From the NCBI GenBank assembly GCA_028688375.1, contig JAQTYG010000006.1:1-54354 (forward strand): a stretch of 54,354 nucleotides of DNA. The letters are read 5' to 3'. This stretch comes from Patescibacteria group bacterium. Lineage in GTDB: Bacteria; Patescibacteriota; Patescibacteriia; Magasanikbacterales; GWA2-37-8. The notes beneath the pieces are model-generated. The model ran no database searches, was not told where the DNA came from, and saw only the letters and a list, made by a program, of their open reading frames with translations. Within the stretch, counting starts at the first letter, position 1, and every line of letters begins with the position of its first letter. Of the stretch, positions 47,470-54,354 are shown piece after piece. The translations under genes and the position numbers were made by a program.

Positions 47470-47508
47470 CTCCGGCAACCCTCCCTGCCCTCCCTTGGTA
47501 AGGGAGGG
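47470..47508. repeat. Terminal inverted repeat, right of DUF559
   Basis: Reverse complement reads CCCTCCCTTACCAAGGGAGG then GCAGGGAGGGTTGCCGGAG, parallel to the left copy. Confidence 0.8.
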
Positions 47509-47519
47509 ACACGAGATGT

Positions 47520-48884
47520 TTACCCCACTATCACCCCACTCACTTCCTCCGTTTTTTCTTCCATCAATTCTTTGCTTCGCGCTTCCAAATTTAGCCGGAC
47601 CAAGGATTCGGTGTTGCTCAAGCGCACATTAAACCAAAAATCCGGATAGGTGAACGTCAAACCGTCCAGTTCATTTATGTTTGCGTCGGAATATTTTTCG
47701 CGCAGACGCTCTAACACGGCATTTTTGTCCGCCACTTGGAAATTTATCTCGCCCGAATGAAAATATTTTTTTAACGGCCGGGCGTAATCGGCCAAATTTC
47801 TATCGGCCTCGGTTAATTCTAAAAGCAATTTCAAAATCACCAGCATCGGCGCCTCGTAAACTCCGTGCGGAAATTTTACGAAAAAATGTCCGGATGATTC
47901 TCCGCCAAACACCGCCCCCACTTCCAACATTTGTTTCTTAATCAGCGAATGGCCGACGCGCGTCACGCTCGGCACTCCGCCATTGGCCAAAATCATGTCC
48001 TCGGTAATTTTTCCCGGACGGATATCGTAACAAATGGTCGCCTCCGGATACTGGCGCAGAAAAATTTTGGCCATAATACCCCGCAAAATCGCCGGCTCCA
48101 ACAGTCCGCCTTCGTTATCAATAAAAAATATCCGATCGCCGTCGCCATCCGTGGCAATGCCCAGGTCGGCTTTTTCCGCCAGAACTTTTTTCTTCAAATC
48201 GGCAATATTTTTTTCCTGAAACGGGTCGGCCTGATGCGCCGGAAAAGAACCGTCCAGTTCAAAATTCATTTTGACCAGTTCCACTTGCGGCAAATCAGCA
48301 AATAATTTTCCCAAATACTGCGCGCCCATGGCATTGGCCGGATCGGCTACAATTTTAAACTGGCGGATTTTTTTCAAATCAATCCCCCGCTCTTCATATT
48401 TTACCTGTTCACCAAGAATTCCTTCATGCATCGTGACTTCGCCTTTTCTCTCCGGCTCGGAAAACTCGCCGGCCTCGGTCATTTGTTTTATTTCCTCCAT
48501 CCCATTCCCCGCGCCGAGCGGTTTGGCATTTTCACGCGTAATTTTTATGCCATTGTATTCTTTGGGATTGTGCGAAGCCGATACCATCAACCCGCCGTCG
48601 GCGCCAAGATAACAAACGGCAAAATAAAAAGTCGGGGCTGAAACCAGTCCGACGTCAATCACGTCGGCGCCCTGCCCAGTCAGACCGCGGACAACGGCCT
48701 GGTGAAGCGCCGGCGAAGACAGGCGCATATCCCGGCCCACCACGACCGTCAGCGCCTCTTTTTTCAGTTCATTTTTCCGCAAAACCACAAAAGCGCGGGC
48801 GATTTTTTCCGCCAGTTCTTCGTTCAATTCATTGGGGTAAATTCCCCGCACGTCGTAGGCCTTAAATATGTTCGAAATACTCAT
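47520..48884 (-). CDS. Phosphomannomutase/phosphoglucomutase
   Basis: 454 aa. YDVRGIYPNEL at the start, catalytic Ser in VSASHNPKEYNGIKI, metal loop GIATDGDGDRIFF, sugar-binding FGGESSGHFF and the C-terminal phosphate loop RLSNTESLVRLNLEA. Interconverts hexose 1- and 6-phosphates for sugar-nucleotide synthesis. Whether it prefers mannose or glucose cannot be told from sequence. Confidence 0.93.
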   Translation of the reverse strand: MSISNIFKAYDVRGIYPNELNEELAEKIARAFVVLRKNELKKEALTVVVGRDMRLSSPALHQAVVRGLTGQGADVIDVGLVSAPTFYFAVCYLGADGGLMVSASHNPKEYNGIKITRENAKPLGAGNGMEEIKQMTEAGEFSEPERKGEVTMHEGILGEQVKYEERGIDLKKIRQFKIVADPANAMGAQYLGKLFADLPQVELVKMNFELDGSFPAHQADPFQEKNIADLKKKVLAEKADLGIATDGDGDRIFFIDNEGGLLEPAILRGIMAKIFLRQYPEATICYDIRPGKITEDMILANGGVPSVTRVGHSLIKKQMLEVGAVFGGESSGHFFVKFPHGVYEAPMLVILKLLLELTEADRNLADYARPLKKYFHSGEINFQVADKNAVLERLREKYSDANINELDGLTFTYPDFWFNVRLSNTESLVRLNLEARSKELMEEKTEEVSGVIVG

Positions 48885-48904
48885 AATTTAGAGAAAAATT
48901 AGCT

Positions 48905-48933
48905 TTGACTTCAGGTGCTATTCATTATATAAT
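48905..48933 (+). promoter_or_regulatory. clpC promoter
   Basis: TTGACT (48905-48910), 17 nt, TATAAT (48928-48933); divergent from the mutase gene. Confidence 0.8.
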
Positions 48934-48958
48934 AGCCGAAAATAAATATCAAACAACT

Positions 48959-51472
48959 ATGAATTTTCTTGACCGATTTTCCACCCATTTAAAGGAGGTT
49001 TTGGCCAAAGCGATGCAAATGGCTAACCAGCTAAAAAACCGCGAAATAGAACCGCTTCATCTTTTGTTCGCCCTGATAAACGAAAAAGGCTCGGTGGCGG
49101 CGGAAATTTTGAATCACGCCAAACCCGACGCCAAAATAATGGAACAAATGCTCCTCGCCATTCCGGCCGAGCCCTCGCTCGGCGCCGCCGTACCGCAACA
49201 GGTGACCGAAAGCCAACTCCCCCCGCTCTCGCCGATGTCCAAGTCGGCTTTAGAAAAAGCGCTGATTGTGGCGCAGAGAAACAGCCACAATTTTCTCGGC
49301 ACCGAACACCTGCTGGCAGCTATTTTGGAAATGAATGACCCGCGCGTCGGCGATTTCCTTAAATTGAATAGAATAAAAAAGGCCACGATCCAAAAAGAAC
49401 TTGACGCCATGCTGGCCAGCGCCGCGCAATTCCCGCGTTTGGGCGAGGTGGCTGAAGCAGCCGAAAAAATTCAGGAAAATATGATGGAGCCGATCATGCC
49501 GGCCATGGCCCCGCGCAAAAAAAGAGGCAAAAAAACCGAATCGGCCTTGGATTTTTTCGCCGTCAACCTGACCGACCCGGAAGCGCAAAAAAATATTGAT
49601 CCGGTCATCGGCCGAGAAATGGAAATTGAGCGATTGATCCAAATTCTTTCCCGTCGGACAAAAAATAACCCGGTCCTGCTCGGCGACCCGGGCGTGGGCA
49701 AAACCGCCATCGTGGAAGGTTTGGCGAAAAAAATCACGGAAGGCGACGCGCCGGACATCTTACTCCGCAAAAAAATCTACGCTCTGGATATGGGCCTCTT
49801 AATCGCCGGCACCATGTACCGCGGTGAATTTGAAGGCCGGCTAAAAGAAGTGATTGACGAAGCCTCGGCCGACCCGGACGCCATTCTTTTTATTGATGAA
49901 ATGCACAATATCGTCGGCGCCGGCTCCAACCAAGGCACCATGGATGCCGCCAACTTGCTCAAACCGGCTTTGGCTCGCGGGCACATTCGTTGTATCGGTT
50001 CCACCACCCCGGCCGAGTTCAAAAAACATATTGAAAGCGACGCCGCTCTGGAACGCCGGTTCATGCCGATTATCGTGCGTGAACCATCGGCCGAAGAAAC
50101 CGTTAAAATCCTCAAAGGCATCAAAAAAAATTACGAAAATTATCATCAGGTAAAAATTACCGACCCGGCGATTGAGGCGGCGGTGGAATTTTCCAGCCGA
50201 TATATTTCCGGAAAATTTTTACCCGACAAAGCGATTGATATTTTGGACGAGACGGCGGCGGCCAAACGGCTGAACGCCAAAAACAGCGCCGAAGAAAATC
50301 TTTTATGGCAAACGCGCGAAGAACTGCGCCAAACCACCGGCCAAAAAGAAGAGGCCGCTTTGAATGATCGTTTTGACGAAGCGTTAAAATTGAAAGCCAA
50401 AGAAAAACAGCTGGGAGAAAAAATAACCCAACTGGAAAAAAATCTGGCTGACCAGCCGGCCAAAAACTACGGCATTGTTGACGCCGACGATATCATCCGC
50501 CAAATCGCCAAAATCACCGGTGTGGCGCCGACCGAACTGGTTTCGAACAGCCAAGAAAAATTTGAAAAAATTGAAGCGCAAATTAAAGAAGCCATCGTCG
50601 GACAAGACGAAACCATTTCACAGATAATCCGCCTGATCCGCCAAGCCGAACTCGGACTGTCCAATCCGGATCGGCCCCAAGCTTCGTTATTGTTCGTCGG
50701 TTCGACCGGCGTGGGCAAAACCGAACTGGCAAAAATTCTGGCCAAAACCCTCTACCCCAACCAGGACGCGCTGATTAAACTGGACATGTCGGAATTCAAC
50801 GAGGCTTTCGGCGCCTCCAAACTGCTTGGTTCCCCGGCCGGCTATGTCGGCTACAAAGAGGCCAACCAGTTCACCGACCGGCTCAAACTTAACCCCTATT
50901 CCGTGGTCTTATTTGATGAAATTGATAAAGCCCACGCGGACATTTTAAAGCTGCTGTTGCAGGTCTTGGAAGAGGGCCATATCACCGACGCCACCGGCAA
51001 GAAAATTTCTTTAAAACATGCTATAATAATACTAACGACCTCGCATGGCGCGGACGAGCTAAAAAAGGACTCGCTCGGTTTTGGCGCAAGCGAAGACGCG
51101 AGTACGGTCAACCGCCAGCGTCTGACGGACAAACTGAAGGAGCGCTTCTCCCCCGAGCTAATTAATCGCCTAGACCAGATTTGCTTTTTTAACGAATTGA
51201 CCGCCGCTAATCTGGCGGCCATCGCCGGATTGGAAATAAACCAGCTCAACGAACGATTGGAAAAATACCGAACCAAAATCAGCGCGGGGAACGAAATTTT
51301 GGAACGAATGGTCGGCCAACTGCCGGAAAAAAATAATAACGCCCGCGACATTCGGCAAAAAGTCCGTTCGGAAATAGAGAAATTAATGGCGGAAAAAATA
51401 ATAAACGGAACGGCGGAAAAAGAATATGTGCTGGTCTCGGATAAAAAAACACAAACGATTAAGATTAAATGA
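48959..51472 (+). CDS. clpC: ClpC-type AAA+ unfoldase
   Basis: 837 aa from the ATG at 48959 ([20 protein letters not shown]); 18 codons upstream overlap the promoter. Clp N-domain double repeat; AAA-1 with GDPGVGKT and LFIDEMHN; short coiled-coil middle domain ([20 protein letters not shown]); AAA-2 with [17 protein letters not shown]. The [10 protein letters not shown] loop sits where ClpC and ClpA carry their ClpP-docking (VGF/IGF) tripeptide, so a ClpP partner is expected; none is in the window. Overlaps the next gene by 4 nt. Confidence 0.93.
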   Translation: MNFLDRFSTHLKEVLAKAMQMANQLKNREIEPLHLLFALINEKGSVAAEILNHAKPDAKIMEQMLLAIPAEPSLGAAVPQQVTESQLPPLSPMSKSALEKALIVAQRNSHNFLGTEHLLAAILEMNDPRVGDFLKLNRIKKATIQKELDAMLASAAQFPRLGEVAEAAEKIQENMMEPIMPAMAPRKKRGKKTESALDFFAVNLTDPEAQKNIDPVIGREMEIERLIQILSRRTKNNPVLLGDPGVGKTAIVEGLAKKITEGDAPDILLRKKIYALDMGLLIAGTMYRGEFEGRLKEVIDEASADPDAILFIDEMHNIVGAGSNQGTMDAANLLKPALARGHIRCIGSTTPAEFKKHIESDAALERRFMPIIVREPSAEETVKILKGIKKNYENYHQVKITDPAIEAAVEFSSRYISGKFLPDKAIDILDETAAAKRLNAKNSAEENLLWQTREELRQTTGQKEEAALNDRFDEALKLKAKEKQLGEKITQLEKNLADQPAKNYGIVDADDIIRQIAKITGVAPTELVSNSQEKFEKIEAQIKEAIVGQDETISQIIRLIRQAELGLSNPDRPQASLLFVGSTGVGKTELAKILAKTLYPNQDALIKLDMSEFNEAFGASKLLGSPAGYVGYKEANQFTDRLKLNPYSVVLFDEIDKAHADILKLLLQVLEEGHITDATGKKISLKHAIIILTTSHGADELKKDSLGFGASEDASTVNRQRLTDKLKERFSPELINRLDQICFFNELTAANLAAIAGLEINQLNERLEKYRTKISAGNEILERMVGQLPEKNNNARDIRQKVRSEIEKLMAEKIINGTAEKEYVLVSDKKTQTIKIK

Positions 51473-52257
51473 TTACTATGGCCGCGCAAAATCTCAATGA
51501 CAATAACGAGGAAGATTTTGACTTAGCGGCCATGACCAAAGAGCGCCAGCGCCAAGCCGAGCTGGACAGCGCCAGAGCCAGAGCTCGCCGCGCGGCCGCG
51601 TTGCAGCTCGCCGGCGCGCAGATTGAACAAATCGCCGCGCAAAACCGCGCCCCGGCCCAAGAGGAAGCCACTCTGGGCCATGGCGATATCGGCGAAGGGG
51701 CGGCGAAAAAACCGGCAAAAACCGAGGAAGAGGGCGCGGAACAAGAGGAAACCCCGGAAGGCGAAGGTGGTCTAACCGAAGAACAGCAAGCCACCGCGGC
51801 CGGACAGCGGGAAATGATCGGCGGACAGCCCACCGGCGCGGCCAGAGCGGCCATCACCAACGCGCAAAGACAAATCAATTTGTTAACAAAACAAACCAAA
51901 AAAATCAGCCAGGAAACGGAGAAAAAATTGTTTGTCCCCAAAAAAACATATCAAGCGTCGCAAATGAAAGACCGCTGGGTGAATGCCGTGAAAATAATCA
52001 GATACATGGGCGCGCTGGTTGCTTCTTTGTGGTGGACGATTGTCGTGCCGTTGATCGCGATACTAGTCATTATAGCGGTATTTTTACTCACGCTGGCCGG
52101 ATTTAATCTCGGCCCAAGCTCGGTCGCTACCCGCAAGTTAAAAATGGAATACGAAATGGCGAAACAAAAAGCGAAAGCGGAAGAAGAAAGACAGGCCGCG
52201 CCCCTGCAAAAACAAATCAGACAATACTACCAACAAATCAACCAACTAAACCAATAA
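51469..52257 (+). CDS. Membrane protein with charged, disordered N-terminal half (262 aa)
   Basis: ATG at 51469 overlaps the clpC stop (ATGA); MAAQNL at 51478 is an alternative. The first 130 residues are low complexity, rich in Ala, Glu, Gln (ERQRQAELDSARARARRAAA), then one strong membrane helix (LWWTIVVPLIAILVIIAVFL), then an Ala/Lys/Gln helix. Not recognised. Resembles the small scaffold proteins next to type IV pilus or surface genes of CPR, but without specific motif. Confidence 0.65.
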   Translation: MITMAAQNLNDNNEEDFDLAAMTKERQRQAELDSARARARRAAALQLAGAQIEQIAAQNRAPAQEEATLGHGDIGEGAAKKPAKTEEEGAEQEETPEGEGGLTEEQQATAAGQREMIGGQPTGAARAAITNAQRQINLLTKQTKKISQETEKKLFVPKKTYQASQMKDRWVNAVKIIRYMGALVASLWWTIVVPLIAILVIIAVFLLTLAGFNLGPSSVATRKLKMEYEMAKQKAKAEEERQAAPLQKQIRQYYQQINQLNQ

Positions 52258-52328
52258 AGTAAAACATAGCGGCCGTGGTATCCGTCACTTTATAAACTTT
52301 ATAACTTTACGAACTTTCTAACTCTTCT

Positions 52329-53558
52329 ATGTCCGACACCATAAAAAGAATCTTGTTAATCATCGGTTTACTGGCCATCACCGCCCTATTGGCCTTCGCG
52401 CTGTATTATCTTTTTAAAAAAGCCGGGCCGCTGGCCGAAGTCATCCCGACCGGCCCGACGGCCACACCAACTACTCCCGGCGGTTTGCCGTCAGCCGGCG
52501 GACGAGTAACTACCACCACGCCCGGCGCCCCGGGAGCGGGTGTCTTGCCGACGGCCGGCTACGTTCCGGGAGAACAACCGAGTTATTATCGCCCGGAAGC
52601 GGTGACAAAAATTTCCGAAGCGGCTCCGTCTTACTCTTCTCTGGACAAAGCCGGTGATGTCCGCTATTACAATCCCAATGACGGAAAATTTTATCGCGTC
52701 CAGCCGGACGGCACGACTAAAACATTAAGCGAACAACTGTTTTACAATGTACAAAAAGTGACTTGGGCGCCGAATAACGATAAGGCCGTGCTGGAGTATC
52801 CGGACGGCTCCAAAACCGTTTACAATTTTGAAACGCAAAAACAAGCCACTCTGCCGAAACACTGGGAAGAATTTTCTTTCGCTCCGGATGGCACACAAAT
52901 AGCCGCCAAGGCCATGGGATTATCCTCAGAAAATCGCTGGTTGGTTACGGTTAATGACGATGGCACCGGTACCAAATTGATTGAGCCGATGGGCGACAAC
53001 GCCGATAAAGTCATTATTGATTGGTCGCCCAGCCGCCAGGCCGTCGGTTTTTCCATGACCGGCAACGCCGAGGGTTTGTATCGCAAGGAAATTTTATTTG
53101 TCGGCTTGAACGGAGAAAATTTCAAATCCACGATTGTGGAAGGTTTGGGCTTCCAACCGCAGTGGTCGCCGACCGGAAAAAAGCTTTTATACAGCGTTTA
53201 CAGCTCGCGCACCGACTTGAAGCCGGAATTATGGGTAGTTGATTCTTATGGACAGCAGATTGGTTCCAACCGCAAGAGTTTCGAGCTCAATACCTGGGCC
53301 GACAAATGCGCTTTTGCCGGCGATACCACCATCTATTGCGCCGTGCCGCGCACTTTGCCGCAAGGCGCCGGGCTGAAGCCGGAAATAGCCGCCGGCACGC
53401 CGGATGATGTTTACAAAATTGACTTGGCTTCCGGTTTAAAAACCGTTATTCCGACCAATGGCAACTATTCCGTATCTAACATCTCTTACGACGAGACGAA
53501 CAAGCGCGTCATTTTTACCGATGCGTCGCAAAGCGGAATTTTTGAAATAAAAATTTAA
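52329..53558 (+). CDS. TolB-like beta-propeller protein with membrane anchor (409 aa)
   Basis: N-terminal membrane helix (ILLIIGLLAITALLAFALYY), Pro/Thr/Gly-rich linker, then repeated blades with the TolB/WD-type pattern APNNDKAVLEYPDGSKTVYN, FAPDGTQIAAKA, WSPSRQAVGFS, WSPTGKKLLYSV. Exposed outside the membrane; binding partner unknown. Follows the preceding membrane protein by 71 nt and probably forms an envelope operon with it and the DsbA-like gene. Confidence 0.8.
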   Translation: MSDTIKRILLIIGLLAITALLAFALYYLFKKAGPLAEVIPTGPTATPTTPGGLPSAGGRVTTTTPGAPGAGVLPTAGYVPGEQPSYYRPEAVTKISEAAPSYSSLDKAGDVRYYNPNDGKFYRVQPDGTTKTLSEQLFYNVQKVTWAPNNDKAVLEYPDGSKTVYNFETQKQATLPKHWEEFSFAPDGTQIAAKAMGLSSENRWLVTVNDDGTGTKLIEPMGDNADKVIIDWSPSRQAVGFSMTGNAEGLYRKEILFVGLNGENFKSTIVEGLGFQPQWSPTGKKLLYSVYSSRTDLKPELWVVDSYGQQIGSNRKSFELNTWADKCAFAGDTTIYCAVPRTLPQGAGLKPEIAAGTPDDVYKIDLASGLKTVIPTNGNYSVSNISYDETNKRVIFTDASQSGIFEIKI

Positions 53559-53585
53559 GATTAAAATAATCGCCCGGCCGACTAT

Positions 53586-54245
53586 ATGAAAAAGTTTTAT
53601 TTTATCTCTTTCGCCGTCGTAATCGCCTTCGCCGTTTTGTTATTTTACCAAATCCGCCAAACGAAAAATATTTCTATTGACCGCGCCAACAAACCGCTGA
53701 TTGAGGAGGCCGCGGTGGAAATTCCGGTTGACCCGAACGACCCGATTTACGGCAATCAGGGCGCGGCCATCACCGTAACTGAATTTATTGATTTAAACTC
53801 CGACTCGGGCCGACAAGTTCATGCCAAGATAAAAAAATTTGTCAGTGAGCACCCGACCGAAGTGCGTTTGATATGGAAAGACATGCCCTACTCCGGATTT
53901 TTTTCCGCCGGCGATTACCTGCCGCATCAAGCCGCCTGGTGCGTCTTCAAACAGGACAAAACAAAATATTGGGATTACCTGGACGCGATTATCCTCTTGC
54001 GCGGAAAAATTAACGTGGAAAAAAACCTATCCGCCGCGCTGGAGGAACAAAAACTCAATTTGTCCGCCTGGCAATATTGTTTGAATTCTTCCGAAGCCAA
54101 GGCGCGAATTGACGCTTCGGTTTCTTTGGCGAAATCGCTCGGCCTGAAAAAAGGCCCGGAAATTTTTATTAACAATAAAAAGGTTAATTTTCTGGATGAA
54201 ATTGATTTGGATAAATTACTGACCGAATTGATAAAAAAATATTAG
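53586..54245 (+). CDS. DsbA/thioredoxin-fold envelope protein lacking the CxxC
   Basis: 219 aa. Signal anchor (FYFISFAVVIAFAVLLFYQI), then DPIYGNQGAAITVTEFIDLN, which is the start of the DsbA/Thioredoxin_4 fold. Where active members have DFQCPFCxxF, this one reads DLNSDSGRQVH: no Cys. The helical insertion (HQAAWCVFKQDKTKYWDYLD) and cis-Pro loop (KKGPEIFINNKKV) are normal. Likely a structural or chaperone role rather than disulfide formation (inference). Confidence 0.85.
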   Translation: MKKFYFISFAVVIAFAVLLFYQIRQTKNISIDRANKPLIEEAAVEIPVDPNDPIYGNQGAAITVTEFIDLNSDSGRQVHAKIKKFVSEHPTEVRLIWKDMPYSGFFSAGDYLPHQAAWCVFKQDKTKYWDYLDAIILLRGKINVEKNLSAALEEQKLNLSAWQYCLNSSEAKARIDASVSLAKSLGLKKGPEIFINNKKVNFLDEIDLDKLLTELIKKY

Positions 54246-54354
54246 ATGGAATATAGAAGTTTGAAGTTGGAAGTTAGAAGAAATGTAACGAACTACGAAG
54301 GGTGTAGAAGTACAAAAATAAAAGTAAGGAATGAAGAGTAAAGAATAATTGCCT
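54246..54354. other. A/G-rich microrepeat tail
   Basis: Units such as GAAGTTGGAAGTTAGAAG and AAGTAAGGAATGAAGAGTAA. The second type also appears inside tsaD near 31855. No ORF seen before the window edge. Confidence 0.5.

Noticed and set aside
1-54354. Alternative genetic code (UGA as Gly or Trp)
   Set aside because: TGA ends truB, the ImmA-like gene and the Cys-rich peptide in sensible places, and conserved proteins contain no internal TGA.

Overview
The window looks like a chromosomal piece of a Candidate Phyla Radiation (Patescibacteria, Parcubacteria-like) bacterium. The signs are compact genes, a short IF-2 starting on GTG, surface proteins with GYAW/GWI repeats, an S23-type four-helix-bundle ORF fused to a dispersed repeat, several serine recombinases, and many microrepeats between and even inside conserved genes. 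TGA is used as a normal stop (truB, immA-like gene), so code 25 does not apply. The taxonomic call is inference; no rRNA is present.

Layout. 1-12.6 kb: partial four-helix-bundle gene, an exported repeat protein, an orphan structured RNA (2700-2835), thioredoxin, infB, truB, a structured leader in front of rny, rny, an HU protein, purB and small unknown genes. 12.7-24.3 kb: accessory island at tRNA-Glu. A serine recombinase reads antisense into the tRNA, and fragments of the tRNA 3' end recur at 24.1 and 24.3 kb. The island carries a small winged-helix/SpoVG-like/Cys-rich operon, a self-contained RNA gene (16684-16856), a 57-aa membrane peptide, an XRE/ImmA regulator pair with two matching operators, an unknown three-gene cassette (HTH fusion, SEC-C protein, HEPN-like protein), a second serine recombinase framed by 91-nt inverted repeats, and an unknown gene framed by 93-nt inverted repeats. 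24.4-44 kb: beta-propeller-like surface protein, second HU, threonine dehydrogenase-like epimerase, transglutaminase-like/TPR protein, PRPP synthetase-like protein, tsaD with palindromic repeats inserted in frame, tRNA-Met, mutM, a GIY-YIG nuclease flanked by the same palindromes, dnaE, pheST, a site-2 protease, lemA and a GNAT gene.

44.2-45.7 kb: the most striking locus. A 24-codon Cys-rich ORF with a perfect ribosome binding site is followed by an intrinsic terminator and then a radical SAM/SPASM maturase: the layout of a minimal RiPP (ribosomally made, post-translationally modified peptide) cluster. The maturase has an apparent one-base deletion just before its canonical SPASM end. 45.7-54.3 kb: htpX, a small basic protein, a DUF559 nuclease framed by inverted repeats, phosphomannomutase, clpC and three envelope proteins, the last a DsbA-like fold without its CxxC.

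Recurring theme: three dispersed repeat families each sit next to a small protein gene (four-helix bundle, GIY-YIG, DUF559). Two leader/orphan RNAs (rny leader, 16.7 kb RNA) have promoter, helices and terminators that fit together precisely, and deserve experimental attention.
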